The notes under the pieces were generated by a model. The model worked only from the letters and a program-made list of their open reading frames with translations, searched no databases and had not been told where the DNA came from. A stretch of DNA of 64,000 nucleotides from Paenibacillus_E sp052115445 (GTDB lineage Bacteria; Bacillota; Bacilli; Paenibacillales; NBRC-103111), in NCBI RefSeq assembly GCF_052115445.1, contig NZ_JBFRGR010000032.1, positions 1 to 64,000 of the forward strand. The letters run 5' to 3'. This document shows, piece by piece, positions 8,446-16,876 of this stretch (position 1 is the stretch's first letter; each line of letters begins with the position of its first letter). Made by a program: the position numbers and the translations under genes.

Positions 8446-8470
8446 AAAGGCCCCACTAGGGGGGCCTTTC
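8446..8470 (+). terminator. Terminator after rsmI
   Basis: AAAGGCCCC (8446-8454) pairs with GGGGCCTTT (8461-8469) around a six-base loop. It has only a short T tract but a very stable GC stem. Confidence 0.8.
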
Positions 8471-8550
8471 CATCTATCATATATGTAAGGGTGGTAAAAT
8501 CATTGCATCAATTCATATTATGTCAGTCTTCTATCTTCTAAGGTCTATAC

Positions 8551-8596
8551 AAAAAAAGATCTCTAACCCGTGGCCGAAGCCAACAAAGTTAGAGAT
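8551..8596 (-). terminator. Terminator of abrB
   Basis: Read on the minus strand, GTTAGAGAT pairs with ATCTCTAAC (8588-8596 and 8559-8567) with an inner GGC/GCC stem capped by a tetraloop. It ends in seven T. It lies about 70 bases past the abrB stop. Confidence 0.85.
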
Positions 8597-8665
8597 GAAA
8601 GGAGATATGAAAAAGGTTAGAATTACCAATAGGATAAGTGCTACTTCTATTATATACTACTTTTC

Positions 8666-8920
8666 TTATTTTGTCACAGGTGTTGGCATTTCTGCTAAAC
8701 AAATATGACAAACAATTTTTCCTTTGAAGTACGATACATTCTCCGCATTGCCACAGAAGATACAAGCTGGCTCATATTTCTTCAGCATGATGCGCTCACC
8801 GTCTACATATATTTCCAAAGCGTCTTTCTCGCCAATACCCAACGTGCGGCGCAACTCAATTGGAATAACAACGCGTCCTAGTTCGTCCACTTTTCTAACA
8901 ATTCCGGTAGATTTCATCAT
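8666..8920 (-). CDS. abrB: Transition-state regulator AbrB, with zinc-ribbon-like C-terminus
   Basis: Residues 1-50 (MMKSTGIVRKVDELGRVVIP...) are nearly identical to the AbrB swapped-hairpin DNA-binding domain. AbrB represses many stationary-phase genes during growth and is itself shut off by Spo0A. The C-terminal part differs from B. subtilis AbrB: it carries C53xxC56 and C71xxC74 in a short ribbon, so it probably binds a metal. The ATG at 8920 follows AAAGGGG. The gene is read against its neighbours and has its own terminator. A perfect Spo0A box lies 52 bases upstream, as expected for Spo0A repression. Confidence 0.93.
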   Translation of the reverse strand: MMKSTGIVRKVDELGRVVIPIELRRTLGIGEKDALEIYVDGERIMLKKYEPACIFCGNAENVSYFKGKIVCHICLAEMPTPVTK

Positions 8921-8971
8921 ATATATAAAACCCCTTTCGATTTTATCAATTTTTTATCAATATCGTCATGT

Positions 8972-8978
8972 TTCGACA
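8972..8978 (-). promoter_or_regulatory. Spo0A box upstream of abrB
   Basis: TGTCGAA on the minus strand, an exact match to the Spo0A recognition heptamer, 52 bases before the abrB start codon. The adjacent abrB leader is AT-rich with TTGATA repeats that could serve as promoter elements. Confidence 0.65.
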
Positions 8979-9206
8979 TTTGCTTATGACTTATGATACC
9001 AACGATTCCCAAAATAGTCAACCATATTTTCGCTGAAATCGAGTAGTTTTATCCCTATCTTAATTATTTGTGTAACGAGGTAAAAAACGAAGATGGCGCT
9101 ATCTACAAGGGGTTGTAAGGATTATATTACGCGCTTTTCAAATGCCTATTTAATAAGAGATACTGGAAAATAGGCGATTGAGATCTGCATAAATTGGAAT
9201 TTCAAA

Positions 9207-9254
9207 TTCGACAATAATCGACATTGTAAAAGGTTTCATGTCGAAAATGTCGAA
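9207..9254. promoter_or_regulatory. Cluster of four Spo0A-box-like heptamers before the HD-domain gene
   Basis: TTCGACA at 9207-9213 and ATCGACA at 9217-9223 point one way; TGTCGAA at 9239-9245 and TGTCGAA at 9248-9254 point the other. Three are exact and one has a single mismatch. Start-to-start spacings of 10 and 9 bases match tandem Spo0A binding. The cluster ends 33 bases before the ATG at 9288 and about 290 bases from abrB, so it should act on the HD gene. The rest of the 8921-9287 gap is AT-rich without other clear features. Confidence 0.6.
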
Positions 9255-9287
9255 AGTATTAAACTATATTAAGGGGGTTCAAGCTGT

Positions 9288-10565
9288 ATGAATGAAGAAA
9301 AGGTATTTAAAGATCCCGTTCACAAATACATTTACGTGCAAGACGATACGATTTGGGATTTGATTAATACCCGTGAGTTTCAACGGCTGCGCCGCATTCG
9401 TCAATTAGGCACGTCGTATTTAACTTTTCATGGTGCGGAGCATAGCCGCTTCTCCCACTCGCTTGGTGTCTATGAAATTACGCGGAAAATTATTTCGCAA
9501 TTCGAACGCAATCACTATGAGGATTGGCCGAAGGAAGAGCGTCTGCTATGTTTATGCGCCGCATTGCTGCATGATTTGGGTCATGGTCCGTTTTCACATT
9601 CAATTGAGAAGGCTTTTGGCACAAAGCACGAGGACTGGTCCTGCCGCATCGTGTTAGGGGATACTGAAGTGAACGAAGTGCTGAGTCGCGTCTCGCCTGA
9701 TTTTCCGAAGAAGGTGGCAGGTGTCATCTGTAAATCCTATAGCGAAGAGATTGTCGTCAGCCTGGTTTCCAGTCAGCTGGATGCGGACCGGATGGATTAT
9801 TTGCTGCGTGATGCCTACTTTACAGGGGTTAACTATGGGACATTCGATTTGGAGCGAATTCTTCGGGTGATTAGGCCTTACAAGGGGCATATTGTTGTCA
9901 AAGAGAGCGGTATGCATGCGGTTGAGGATTATCTAATGTCTCGCTATCAGATGTACTGGCAGGTTTATTTTCATCCCGTTACGAGAAGTGCAGAAATTCT
10001 TTTGCATAAAGTATTTGCACGAGCTAAACATTTGTATGAGGAAGGCTATACGTTCGGATTTATGGTCGAGCCAATTCTTCATCTCATTCAGAATCAAATC
10101 TCCTTAGAAGATTATTTGCTGCTGGATGAGTCTGTCATGCAAACGATGCTGACCTTTTGGATTCAAGAGAAGGATGGTATGCTGAGGGATATGTGCAAGC
10201 GCTTCTTGGATCGTAAATTGTACAAGTACAGTACCTTCGATGGAGATCAGGGGGAGCTTATTCAGCGTATGGAAAAAGTGATGAGCGAAGTTGGTTTCGA
10301 TCCAACGTACTATATGGAGATCGATTTCCCTTCGAATCAATCTTATGACGTGTACAGAGCTGGTGAAAATGATGATAATTTGCCGATCTTCTTGCTGGAT
10401 CATAAGGAGACATTAACTGAAATTACGCATCGCTCCGAAATTGTACAGTCGATTAGTGGCTTCCAGATGGGTAAGCATCATGTGTACTATCCAGAAGAGT
10501 TTCTTGAGCGGTTGAACGCCGAAGATTATCCGGATGTTTGGAAGATGTTGGGGGAGCAAGAATAA
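9288..10565 (+). CDS. HD-domain phosphohydrolase (YwfO/dGTPase-like)
   Basis: A 425-residue metal-dependent phosphohydrolase of the SAMHD1/YwfO kind. The conserved entry VHKYIYVQDD..W.LINTREFQRLRRIRQLG leads to the GAEHSRFSHSLGV and LLHDLGHGPFSHS motifs (His95-Asp96) and a later Asp in QLDADRMDYLLRD. Such enzymes cleave dNTPs or related nucleotides; the substrate here is inferred. The ATG follows AAGGGGG. B. subtilis has metS at this place, and ywfO is elsewhere on its chromosome. The upstream Spo0A-box-like cluster suggests control during entry into sporulation. Confidence 0.88.
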   Translation: MNEEKVFKDPVHKYIYVQDDTIWDLINTREFQRLRRIRQLGTSYLTFHGAEHSRFSHSLGVYEITRKIISQFERNHYEDWPKEERLLCLCAALLHDLGHGPFSHSIEKAFGTKHEDWSCRIVLGDTEVNEVLSRVSPDFPKKVAGVICKSYSEEIVVSLVSSQLDADRMDYLLRDAYFTGVNYGTFDLERILRVIRPYKGHIVVKESGMHAVEDYLMSRYQMYWQVYFHPVTRSAEILLHKVFARAKHLYEEGYTFGFMVEPILHLIQNQISLEDYLLLDESVMQTMLTFWIQEKDGMLRDMCKRFLDRKLYKYSTFDGDQGELIQRMEKVMSEVGFDPTYYMEIDFPSNQSYDVYRAGENDDNLPIFLLDHKETLTEITHRSEIVQSISGFQMGKHHVYYPEEFLERLNAEDYPDVWKMLGEQE

Positions 10566-10635
10566 ACAGGTATAAGAGGCTATAAGCAAAATGACGGAAC
10601 ATCATTCATATTTAGTTACATAAGGGAGAACAGTC

Positions 10636-11403
10636 ATGCTAACGGATTCACACACACATTTAAATGCGGAGCAATTCAAAGATGATCAAGATGAGGTCAT
10701 TCAGCGGGCGTTAGAGGCCGGCGTTACAAGAATTGTGAATGTTGGCTTTAATCGAGAAACGATTCCTAGCTCAATCGAGCTTGCTGAGAAATACGATTTT
10801 ATATATTCGACGGTTGGCTGGCATCCTGTAGATGCGATAGATATGATGCCTGGTGATTTGGAATGGATTGAGTCCTTATGCCAGCATGAGAAGGTGGTCG
10901 CGATTGGGGAGATTGGTCTAGACTATTACTGGGACAAGTCGCCCAAGGATGTTCAGCAACGAGTTTTTCGGGAGCAAATTCGGCTTGCACGTAAGTTGGG
11001 GATGCCCATTGTGATTCATAATCGGGATGCACATCAAGACATTCTAACGATTCTCAAAGAAGAGAAGGCAGCGGAGGTCGGAGGTATCATGCATTGTTTC
11101 TCGGGCAGTTGGGAGACAGCGAAGCAGTGTCTGGATATGAATTTCCATATTTCCTTTGGAGGCCCTGTTACATTTAAAAATGCGGTGCAGCCGAAAGAGG
11201 TACTGGCGCAGGTTCCGCTTGACCGTTTATTGATCGAGACGGATGCGCCGTACTTAACGCCACATCCTTTCCGCGGTAAGCGCAACGAAACCGGTTATGT
11301 TCGCTTGGTGGCCGAGACTGCCGCGGAAATTCGAGGAATGACGCTGGAAGAGATAGCTGAAATTACAACAAACAATGCGATTCGGTTACTCGGCCTCAAG
11401 TAA
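10636..11403 (+). CDS. tatD: TatD-family metal-dependent deoxyribonuclease
   Basis: A 255-residue TIM-barrel metal hydrolase. Metal ligands are seen in LTDSHTHLN (His6, His8), GEIGLDYYW, PIVIHNRDA, MHCFSGS and ETDAPYL. TatD proteins act as 3'-5' exonucleases in DNA repair. The start follows AGGGAGAACAGTC. The last 18 bases overlap the end of ecsB, which is read from the other strand. Confidence 0.93.
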   Translation: MLTDSHTHLNAEQFKDDQDEVIQRALEAGVTRIVNVGFNRETIPSSIELAEKYDFIYSTVGWHPVDAIDMMPGDLEWIESLCQHEKVVAIGEIGLDYYWDKSPKDVQQRVFREQIRLARKLGMPIVIHNRDAHQDILTILKEEKAAEVGGIMHCFSGSWETAKQCLDMNFHISFGGPVTFKNAVQPKEVLAQVPLDRLLIETDAPYLTPHPFRGKRNETGYVRLVAETAAEIRGMTLEEIAEITTNNAIRLLGLK

Positions 11404-12636
11404 GGCGTTTTTCTTGAACTTCCGGCGTAGGACAACGCCGCATGCGAAAGAAATAAAGGCAAGACTGAGCAAGGGGACTACGATATACAGGATGGGGGTT
11501 CCCATCATGAATGGAATCGTTAGGATCACAAGCTCTAGTAAGAGGGTTAGCCAGATGATGAAGGCTAGCGAACCTGCTCTGGTTTTAGGTTCCAATGGAT
11601 ACATATGGAGCCAAAACGTATAGCGATGTGCACGCTCCAATGAAGTAAGCTGAACCATCGAGATGACAAGCGCAATGAGTAGGATGACGCTGCGCGCAGT
11701 CGTGGAATCTGCAACGGCCAGGGCTAAGATGCCAATCACAGTCAGACGTAGCACAATGGCGAACATCTCGGTGCGCAACAAGGTCTTCATATATAAGTAG
11801 AGAAACGCCGAATCCTGTCGAAATGGAATCGTTCGGGTAATCCCGCTGATCCAACCTCGGCGGGCTATTCGCGTTGGCAATTGAGGTACATCCACGAACC
11901 AGTTGAAGAAAGCATAGAGTCTTGCTTGCTGCTGCTTCTCTTTGGCAATCAGATAGTCCCATCCGATCACATATTTACCCACGGATCGGAAGGCAATCAG
12001 CCAAATGAATACAAGAAGCATGGCAGCTACACTTGCCCATAAACTGCTATAGTGAAACTGGATCGTTATTAAGGCAAGTGATGCCACCCATCGAAAACAA
12101 ACAGATACGAATCGAGTTCGTTCAGCGGCAAATCTGCCTTCCTGCCAACTCGCTAATAGGTTCGCTACTTTTAATAGAAGTAATAGAGCGAATATGAGAA
12201 GAAATGGCTGTGCATCAGTACCTAGACAGTGTTTATATAGGGGTTTTACTGCGACCCATCCGAGAAATAACCAAACAGCCTGAAGTGATAAACTATACAA
12301 AAAGCTGCTTCGGAAATAGGTGCCCATTTCATGTTCAATCCGCAATAGAAACATCCGATCGGCACTGCGAGTCAGCGTTCGAATGGAGCTTGAAGCGACG
12401 AGTGGAACAAGCACGAGCAACACGATCCATAGGTACGGATAATCTGTCGGAAGACGCTGTAATGTTTTTGCATAATAATAGGAAGAAACGATGACAAGAA
12501 ACAACAAAAAGCCGATAAAGTTGCTGCGTGCGGCATACTGCCAATATCCCATGGATTCCTTCCAATAATGTTGAAAACGCTGCTTCCATAATGCATGTGT
12601 ATTAAATGCAGGCGTACTATCGGTTAAGTGACTCAT
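11386..12636 (-). CDS. ecsB: ABC transporter permease, EcsB-like
   Basis: A 416-residue polytopic membrane protein matching EcsB (about 408 residues in B. subtilis), the membrane partner of EcsA. It has at least six hydrophobic segments (for example IGFLLFLVIVSSYYYA, YLWIVLLVLVPLVASS, LTVIGILALAVADS). The start at 12636 overlaps the ecsA stop by four bases (ATGA). EcsAB affects protein export, RasP-dependent proteolysis and sporulation in B. subtilis, where it lies elsewhere on the chromosome. The C-terminus overlaps tatD, tail to tail. Confidence 0.82.
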   Translation of the reverse strand: MSHLTDSTPAFNTHALWKQRFQHYWKESMGYWQYAARSNFIGFLLFLVIVSSYYYAKTLQRLPTDYPYLWIVLLVLVPLVASSSIRTLTRSADRMFLLRIEHEMGTYFRSSFLYSLSLQAVWLFLGWVAVKPLYKHCLGTDAQPFLLIFALLLLLKVANLLASWQEGRFAAERTRFVSVCFRWVASLALITIQFHYSSLWASVAAMLLVFIWLIAFRSVGKYVIGWDYLIAKEKQQQARLYAFFNWFVDVPQLPTRIARRGWISGITRTIPFRQDSAFLYLYMKTLLRTEMFAIVLRLTVIGILALAVADSTTARSVILLIALVISMVQLTSLERAHRYTFWLHMYPLEPKTRAGSLAFIIWLTLLLELVILTIPFMMGTPILYIVVPLLSLAFISFACGVVLRRKFKKNALLEAE

Positions 12637-13376
12637 GCCTTGTCTCCTTGAACGAGCTTGTAGAAGATGTCGTCTAATGACGCCTGAGGCAGCGCCGTCT
12701 GGGCGCGTAATTCGACTAAATCTCCCTGAGCCACCATGTGCCCTTTGTGGAGAACGACATAAGCATCGCAATATTTTTCAATTGTAGACAAAATGTGTGA
12801 GGAAATGAGAAAGGATGCACCTTTTTTCTTCATTTGAACCATGAGATCAAGCAAGGAACGTATGGCTAAAGGATCGAGTCCGAGAAATGGTTCATCGATA
12901 ATATATAAAGAAGGTTCGATCAGGAAGGCATTCATGATCATGACCTTCTGTTTCATCCCTTTGGATAAATGACTTGCGAAGCTATTCAGCTTGTCTTTCA
13001 TTTGAAACTGCTCTAATAAGGATCGAGAACGGGTTTCATAATCCGCTTTAGAAATACCGTAAGCCATCGCTGTTAGCTCGAGGTGTTCGCGAATCGTAAG
13101 TTCTTCGTATAACTCTGGACTTTCAGGCACATAAGCGTATGTTGCTCGGTAAGGTAGCGGATTTTCGGCCAACGTTAAACCGTTAATGCGAATGGACCCT
13201 TTTTGTGGCTGAAGCAGCCCAAGAATATTTTTGATGGTGGTACTTTTCCCTGCACCATTAAGTCCAATTAGCCCCATCATTTCACCTTGACGGATCGAGA
13301 AGGAAAGGTTATGAAGAACGGGTTTGTTGGGTAAATATCCACCGAATAAAGCGTTTACTTGCAAGATGGGACCCAT
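12633..13376 (-). CDS. ecsA: ABC transporter ATP-binding protein, EcsA-like
   Basis: A 247-residue ATPase, the same length as B. subtilis EcsA. Walker A is GLNGAGKST (residues 38-46, Lys44), the signature is LSKGMKQK, and Walker B is LYIIDEPFLGLD. The ATG at 13376 (MGPILQVNA) follows GGGAGG with good spacing. The frame is open farther upstream but lacks a site there. It is translationally coupled to ecsB. Confidence 0.88.
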   Translation of the reverse strand: MGPILQVNALFGGYLPNKPVLHNLSFSIRQGEMMGLIGLNGAGKSTTIKNILGLLQPQKGSIRINGLTLAENPLPYRATYAYVPESPELYEELTIREHLELTAMAYGISKADYETRSRSLLEQFQMKDKLNSFASHLSKGMKQKVMIMNAFLIEPSLYIIDEPFLGLDPLAIRSLLDLMVQMKKKGASFLISSHILSTIEKYCDAYVVLHKGHMVAQGDLVELRAQTALPQASLDDIFYKLVQGDKA

Positions 13377-13597
13377 CTCAATTGCCTCCCTAAATAGCAA
13401 ATTTTTGGTATTATTCATTCAAATACTTCCAGAATCATTATAAACAAAATTGCATTTTTAGCCTAGTTTTGACCATTATACACTGAAAAATCGCGTATAC
13501 GTACGTTAAAGTTAGACACATGTAGATATAAGTGGGTTATATATGAAAAATAATCGAAATTTAGGCGATTTAGCCCTTTTTAACGGGTGTTAATCCC

Positions 13598-13626
13598 TTT
13601 ACAGGTTGAGATTAACAGCGTAATAT
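13598..13626 (+). promoter_or_regulatory. Candidate sigma-A promoter of the riboswitch leader
   Basis: TTTACA (13598-13603), 17 bases, TAATAT (13621-13626), ending about 40 bases before the riboswitch. The adjacent 13377-13597 stretch is AT-rich, should hold the ecsA promoter on the other strand, and shows nothing else clear. Confidence 0.45.
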
Positions 13627-13667
13627 ACTTTTCATAATAACTTAATATCCAATTTGCCAATTTTCCA

Positions 13668-13854
13668 TTCGCTGAGTTCCAAATGTGGAAACGGGGGAAC
13701 CACTGCAAGCTTAATGAGCATACCAATGCGGTTAAGTAAGCAGAGAGTAACAGGGGTGAATCATAGACGTCAAACAAGCAGTTTGCGTTTACGTAGGGCG
13801 ACTCTCACGTCCGAATCCGTCAGCTAACCTCGTAAGCGTAAGAGAGGTAACGAT
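13668..13854 (+). ncRNA. c-di-AMP riboswitch (ydaO/yuaA type)
   Basis: The conserved landmarks of the ydaO class are present in order: a CGCTGAGTTCC...GGAAAC opening, GGGGGAACC near 13693, GGGGTGAATC near 13753, TAGGGCGACTCTCACG near 13794, CCGAATCCGTCAGCTAACC near 13811, CTCGTAAGCG, and AGAGAGG near 13841. These match the B. subtilis ydaO leader almost base for base in the core. Ligand binding normally turns expression off through a downstream terminator, and one follows here at 13891. The controlled gene is the G5/3D cell-wall protein at 14134. Confidence 0.93.
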
Positions 13855-13890
13855 TGTCGTGCGTGCTATTTGTATTTCATTATGCAAACT

Positions 13891-13926
13891 AAGCCAGCGA
13901 GAAGAGTCCTCTTCTTGCTGGCTTTT
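13891..13926 (+). terminator. Riboswitch-linked terminator
   Basis: AGCCAGCGAGAAGAG pairs with CTCTTCTTGCTGGCT around a short loop (about 13892-13922), followed by TTTTT. It lies about 40 bases after the aptamer and about 200 bases before the coding start, so it is the likely expression platform. The rest of the leader to 14133 shows only the GAAGGAGG ribosome site. Confidence 0.9.
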
Positions 13927-14133
13927 TGTCCACATACAGGGTTCTACACAGATCAGAAGACATAAAATAACCCGGAATTCATAGGATGATGAATAGGTAA
14001 AAGGGGGGGACGACCAGATTCAGCGAAGTAACTTGCTGATGATGGCGAGCATTAAGTTAAACTAAAAACCTTAGTCGCGTCAAATTAATCATGCTGTAAC
14101 CTGGCGGCGAGGCTTTGAAGGAGGACCGAAGAA

Positions 14134-15273
14134 GTGGGCAGTATCTCAATTAGCGAGACCCATGTAAAACGATCATCCAGCATGTCCTTCGCATTGCGAT
14201 GGAAGCATGAAAACTTGCGTTTGATTTTAAGCCTAGCTATAATCTCAATCGCAATGACTTTCATGTTTTTGGTGTTGTTGTACGGAACGGCTACCAAGAG
14301 CGTATCCGTGGTTGTTAATGGACAAGAAACTATTGTGCACACGAAGCAATGGGTCCTGCAACGCCTACTGGATGAACAAGCCATAACGATTGGTGAGCAC
14401 GATGAAATTTCAGCTTCACTCACGACCAAGCTCAAGGGTGGAGACAAAATTGTTATCGAGCATGCTTCACCGATTCAATTGACTGCTGATGGAAAGACCA
14501 CCACTGTTTACACAACTGCAAGAACGGTAGAAAGTGCATTGCAACGTTTACATATTGCACTTGGGGAGAACGATCGTATTTCTCCCGAACCGACGTCCGC
14601 TCTTACCACTGGCGATGAAATCAAGATCGTCCGTGTGAAAAAAGAGACGGAGGAAGTCTCTGAACCGATCGCATTCGAGACAGAGAAAAAGAATGACGCA
14701 TCTTTACTTAAAGGGAAAGAGCAAGTGGTCCAAGAAGGTAAAGAAGGCGTTTTGGTCAAGAAGAAAGAAAAGACTTTCGAGGACGGTGTTTTAGTCGCGG
14801 AAGCAGTTGTGGGTGAAGAAGTACAAACAGAAAGCATTAAGAAAGTAGTTTCCGTAGGCACGAAAAATCCTGTGGTTGTTCTCTCCGCCTCTTCACCGAG
14901 TGTGGATGAGGTTTCCAAGAACGGTGTGACCTTCGGCTACAAACAAATTCTCAAAAACGTGAAGCTGACGGCTTATTCAGCGGATGTTGCTTCGACAGGC
15001 AAAACTGAGGGCTCCTCGGGTTATGGTAAGACCTACACAGGTACTACGGTGACTGAAGGGCGTACAATTGCTGTCGATCCGAAGGTTATTCCGCTAGGTT
15101 GGTGGGTATACATCGAAGGGATTGGTTTCCGTCGTGCTGAGGATATTGGAAGCGGCGTGAAAGGCCAAATGATCGATGTGTACTATGAAGATCACGGCTA
15201 TGCGAATAAATTTGGCACGAAGCAAGGGTACACTGTGTATGTGGTTGGCCCTACAAAACCGTCCCAAAACTAA
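14134..15273 (+). CDS. yabE: Cell-wall protein with DUF348, G5 and 3D domains (YabE-like)
   Basis: A 379-residue YabE/Rpf-like protein. A hydrophobic segment at about residues 30-50 serves as membrane anchor or signal. Two DUF348 repeats follow (SVVVNGQETIVHTKQWVLQRLL and LTADGKTTTVYTTARTVESAL), then a G5 domain (about 160-240), then a C-terminal 3D domain with YSADVAS, TEGRTIAVDPKVIPLG and the Asp-containing AEDIGSGVKGQMIDVYY. Proteins of this kind are thought to cleave or remodel peptidoglycan. The GTG start follows GAAGGAGGACC. It lies before rnmV, as in B. subtilis; here a c-di-AMP riboswitch and terminator precede it. Confidence 0.92.
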   Translation: MGSISISETHVKRSSSMSFALRWKHENLRLILSLAIISIAMTFMFLVLLYGTATKSVSVVVNGQETIVHTKQWVLQRLLDEQAITIGEHDEISASLTTKLKGGDKIVIEHASPIQLTADGKTTTVYTTARTVESALQRLHIALGENDRISPEPTSALTTGDEIKIVRVKKETEEVSEPIAFETEKKNDASLLKGKEQVVQEGKEGVLVKKKEKTFEDGVLVAEAVVGEEVQTESIKKVVSVGTKNPVVVLSASSPSVDEVSKNGVTFGYKQILKNVKLTAYSADVASTGKTEGSSGYGKTYTGTTVTEGRTIAVDPKVIPLGWWVYIEGIGFRRAEDIGSGVKGQMIDVYYEDHGYANKFGTKQGYTVYVVGPTKPSQN

Positions 15274-15337
15274 CGTGTAAACGGTAGTTTTGACGGGAAC
15301 ACTACTAAATACACGTAGCTTGGCATCTGCCTGCGCG

Positions 15338-15365
15338 AAAGAAGAGGAGACCCCTCTTCTTTTTC
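15338..15365 (+). terminator. Terminator between yabE and rnmV
   Basis: AAAGAAGAGG (15338-15347) pairs with CCTCTTCTTT (about 15353-15362), with T after it. Confidence 0.8.
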
Positions 15366-15387
15366 TGCGTACTGGGGAAGGAAAACG

Positions 15388-15927
15388 GTGATGATAAAAG
15401 AAATGATCGTTGTGGAAGGCAAGGACGATACAGCTGCAATCAAACGGGCTGTGCAGGCGGATACCATTGAAACAGGCGGTTCTGCCATCGGACAAGCCGT
15501 ACTGAAGCGGATTGCGTTGGCTCAGCAGCGCAGAGGCGTCATTATATTCACGGATCCGGATCACGCAGGGGAACGGATACGCAAAATCGTGGCAGCGAAG
15601 GTACCTGGCTGCAAGCATGCCTTCATTACGCAGGAGCAAGCGGCGTATAAGGGCGACATCGGTGTCGAGAACGCGACGCCGGAGACGATCCGTCAGGCGC
15701 TGCAGAGCCTGCGGACAGAGTATAACGCTGTCGTCTCGCAGCTGACGATGGAGGATCTGATCGCTGCCGGTCTCATCGTGCATCCGGATGCGGCTGCTCG
15801 CCGCTTGGCCGTAGGCAATGCGCTGGGCATTGGTTATTGCAATGGCAAGCAATTTTATAAGCGCTGCGCCATGTTTCAGATTTCTCGTGAAGAATTTGAG
15901 GCGGCGCTCGAACATTTGAATCAGTAG
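15388..15927 (+). CDS. rnmV: Ribonuclease M5
   Basis: A 179-residue TOPRIM nuclease that matures the 5S rRNA precursor. The TOPRIM glutamate is in IVVEGKDDTAAI, and the DxD motif in IFTDPDHAGERIR. The start is GTG at 15388 or the next codon ATG at 15391, after GGGGAAGG. The length fits the family (186 in B. subtilis). The position before ksgA is conserved. Confidence 0.95.
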   Translation: MMIKEMIVVEGKDDTAAIKRAVQADTIETGGSAIGQAVLKRIALAQQRRGVIIFTDPDHAGERIRKIVAAKVPGCKHAFITQEQAAYKGDIGVENATPETIRQALQSLRTEYNAVVSQLTMEDLIAAGLIVHPDAAARRLAVGNALGIGYCNGKQFYKRCAMFQISREEFEAALEHLNQ

Positions 15928-15962
15928 AATCCCTAGAACCCTATAGATACGAGGTCTATACT

Positions 15963-16871
15963 ATGAATATAACCGGACAAGAGGTTGTTGTAACAGCAGA
16001 AGATGTGGCAACACCAAGTAAAACCAAACAAATTATTAAGAAAAATGGTCTAGTGCTGAAGAAAAGCTTAGGCCAGAACTTCTTAATTGATCAAAATATA
16101 TTGAGCAAAATCGTCTTGGCTGCTGAGCTCGGGCCTACGAAGGCTGCGCTCGAGATCGGCCCTGGCATCGGCGCGCTCACACAGCAGCTAGCCAAGCTCG
16201 CTGGCCGCGTGCTGGCCGTCGAGATCGATCAGCGCCTGCTGCCCATCCTGGACGAGACGCTGGCTCCTTACCCCCATGCCACTGTCGTTCATGGGGATAT
16301 CTTGAAGACGAACCTGCCGGAGCTGTTCCGGCAGCATTTCGAAGGCATGGAAGGCGTCAGCGTTGTCGCCAACTTGCCTTACTACATCACGACGCCAATC
16401 ATCATGAAGCTTCTCGAAGAGAAGCTTCCCCTGGAGAATATCGTCGTGATGATTCAAAAAGAAGTAGCCGACCGCATGGCGGCTCGTCCGGGCACCAAAG
16501 ATTACGGCAGCCTTAGCATTGCCGTGCAGTTCTACTGCGAGCCGGAGCTCGTCACGATCGTGCCTCGCACCGTCTTCGTGCCGCAGCCGAACGTCGATTC
16601 CGCCGTTATCCGGCTGCGCGTGCGTCAAGCGCCGCCAGTTGAAGTGGCGGACGTGGACTTCTTCTTCGCTGTCGTCCAAGCGTCCTTCGTTCAGCGTCGC
16701 AAAACCCTCTATAATAACCTCGCGGCGAGGTTCTTTACCAAAGAGAACAAGCCTGAGCTGGAAGCGTTGCTGCATGGCATTCAGATCGAGCCTTCACGCC
16801 GGGGTGAAACACTCAGCATGGAGGAGTTCGCACGCTTGTCTACGGCTCTTCGTGCGCACGGCTGCAAATAA
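15963..16871 (+). CDS. ksgA: 16S rRNA dimethyladenosine transferase
   Basis: KsgA/RsmA dimethylates A1518 and A1519 of 16S rRNA late in ribosome assembly. In the 302-residue protein, KKSLGQNFLID opens the fold, LEIGPGIGALTQQL binds SAM, VEIDQRL follows, and NLPYYITTPII is the catalytic motif. The C-terminal helical domain ends in RAHGCK. A G+C-rich stretch covers about 16140-16720. The promoter of the next gene overlaps the region just past its stop. Confidence 0.96.
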   Translation: MNITGQEVVVTAEDVATPSKTKQIIKKNGLVLKKSLGQNFLIDQNILSKIVLAAELGPTKAALEIGPGIGALTQQLAKLAGRVLAVEIDQRLLPILDETLAPYPHATVVHGDILKTNLPELFRQHFEGMEGVSVVANLPYYITTPIIMKLLEEKLPLENIVVMIQKEVADRMAARPGTKDYGSLSIAVQFYCEPELVTIVPRTVFVPQPNVDSAVIRLRVRQAPPVEVADVDFFFAVVQASFVQRRKTLYNNLAARFFTKENKPELEALLHGIQIEPSRRGETLSMEEFARLSTALRAHGCK

Positions 16872-16876
16872 CCCGC

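Noticed and set aside
8520..8708. 62-codon plus-strand frame between rsmI and abrB
   Set aside because: It runs through the abrB terminator hairpin and the abrB 3' end, and has no good ribosome site.
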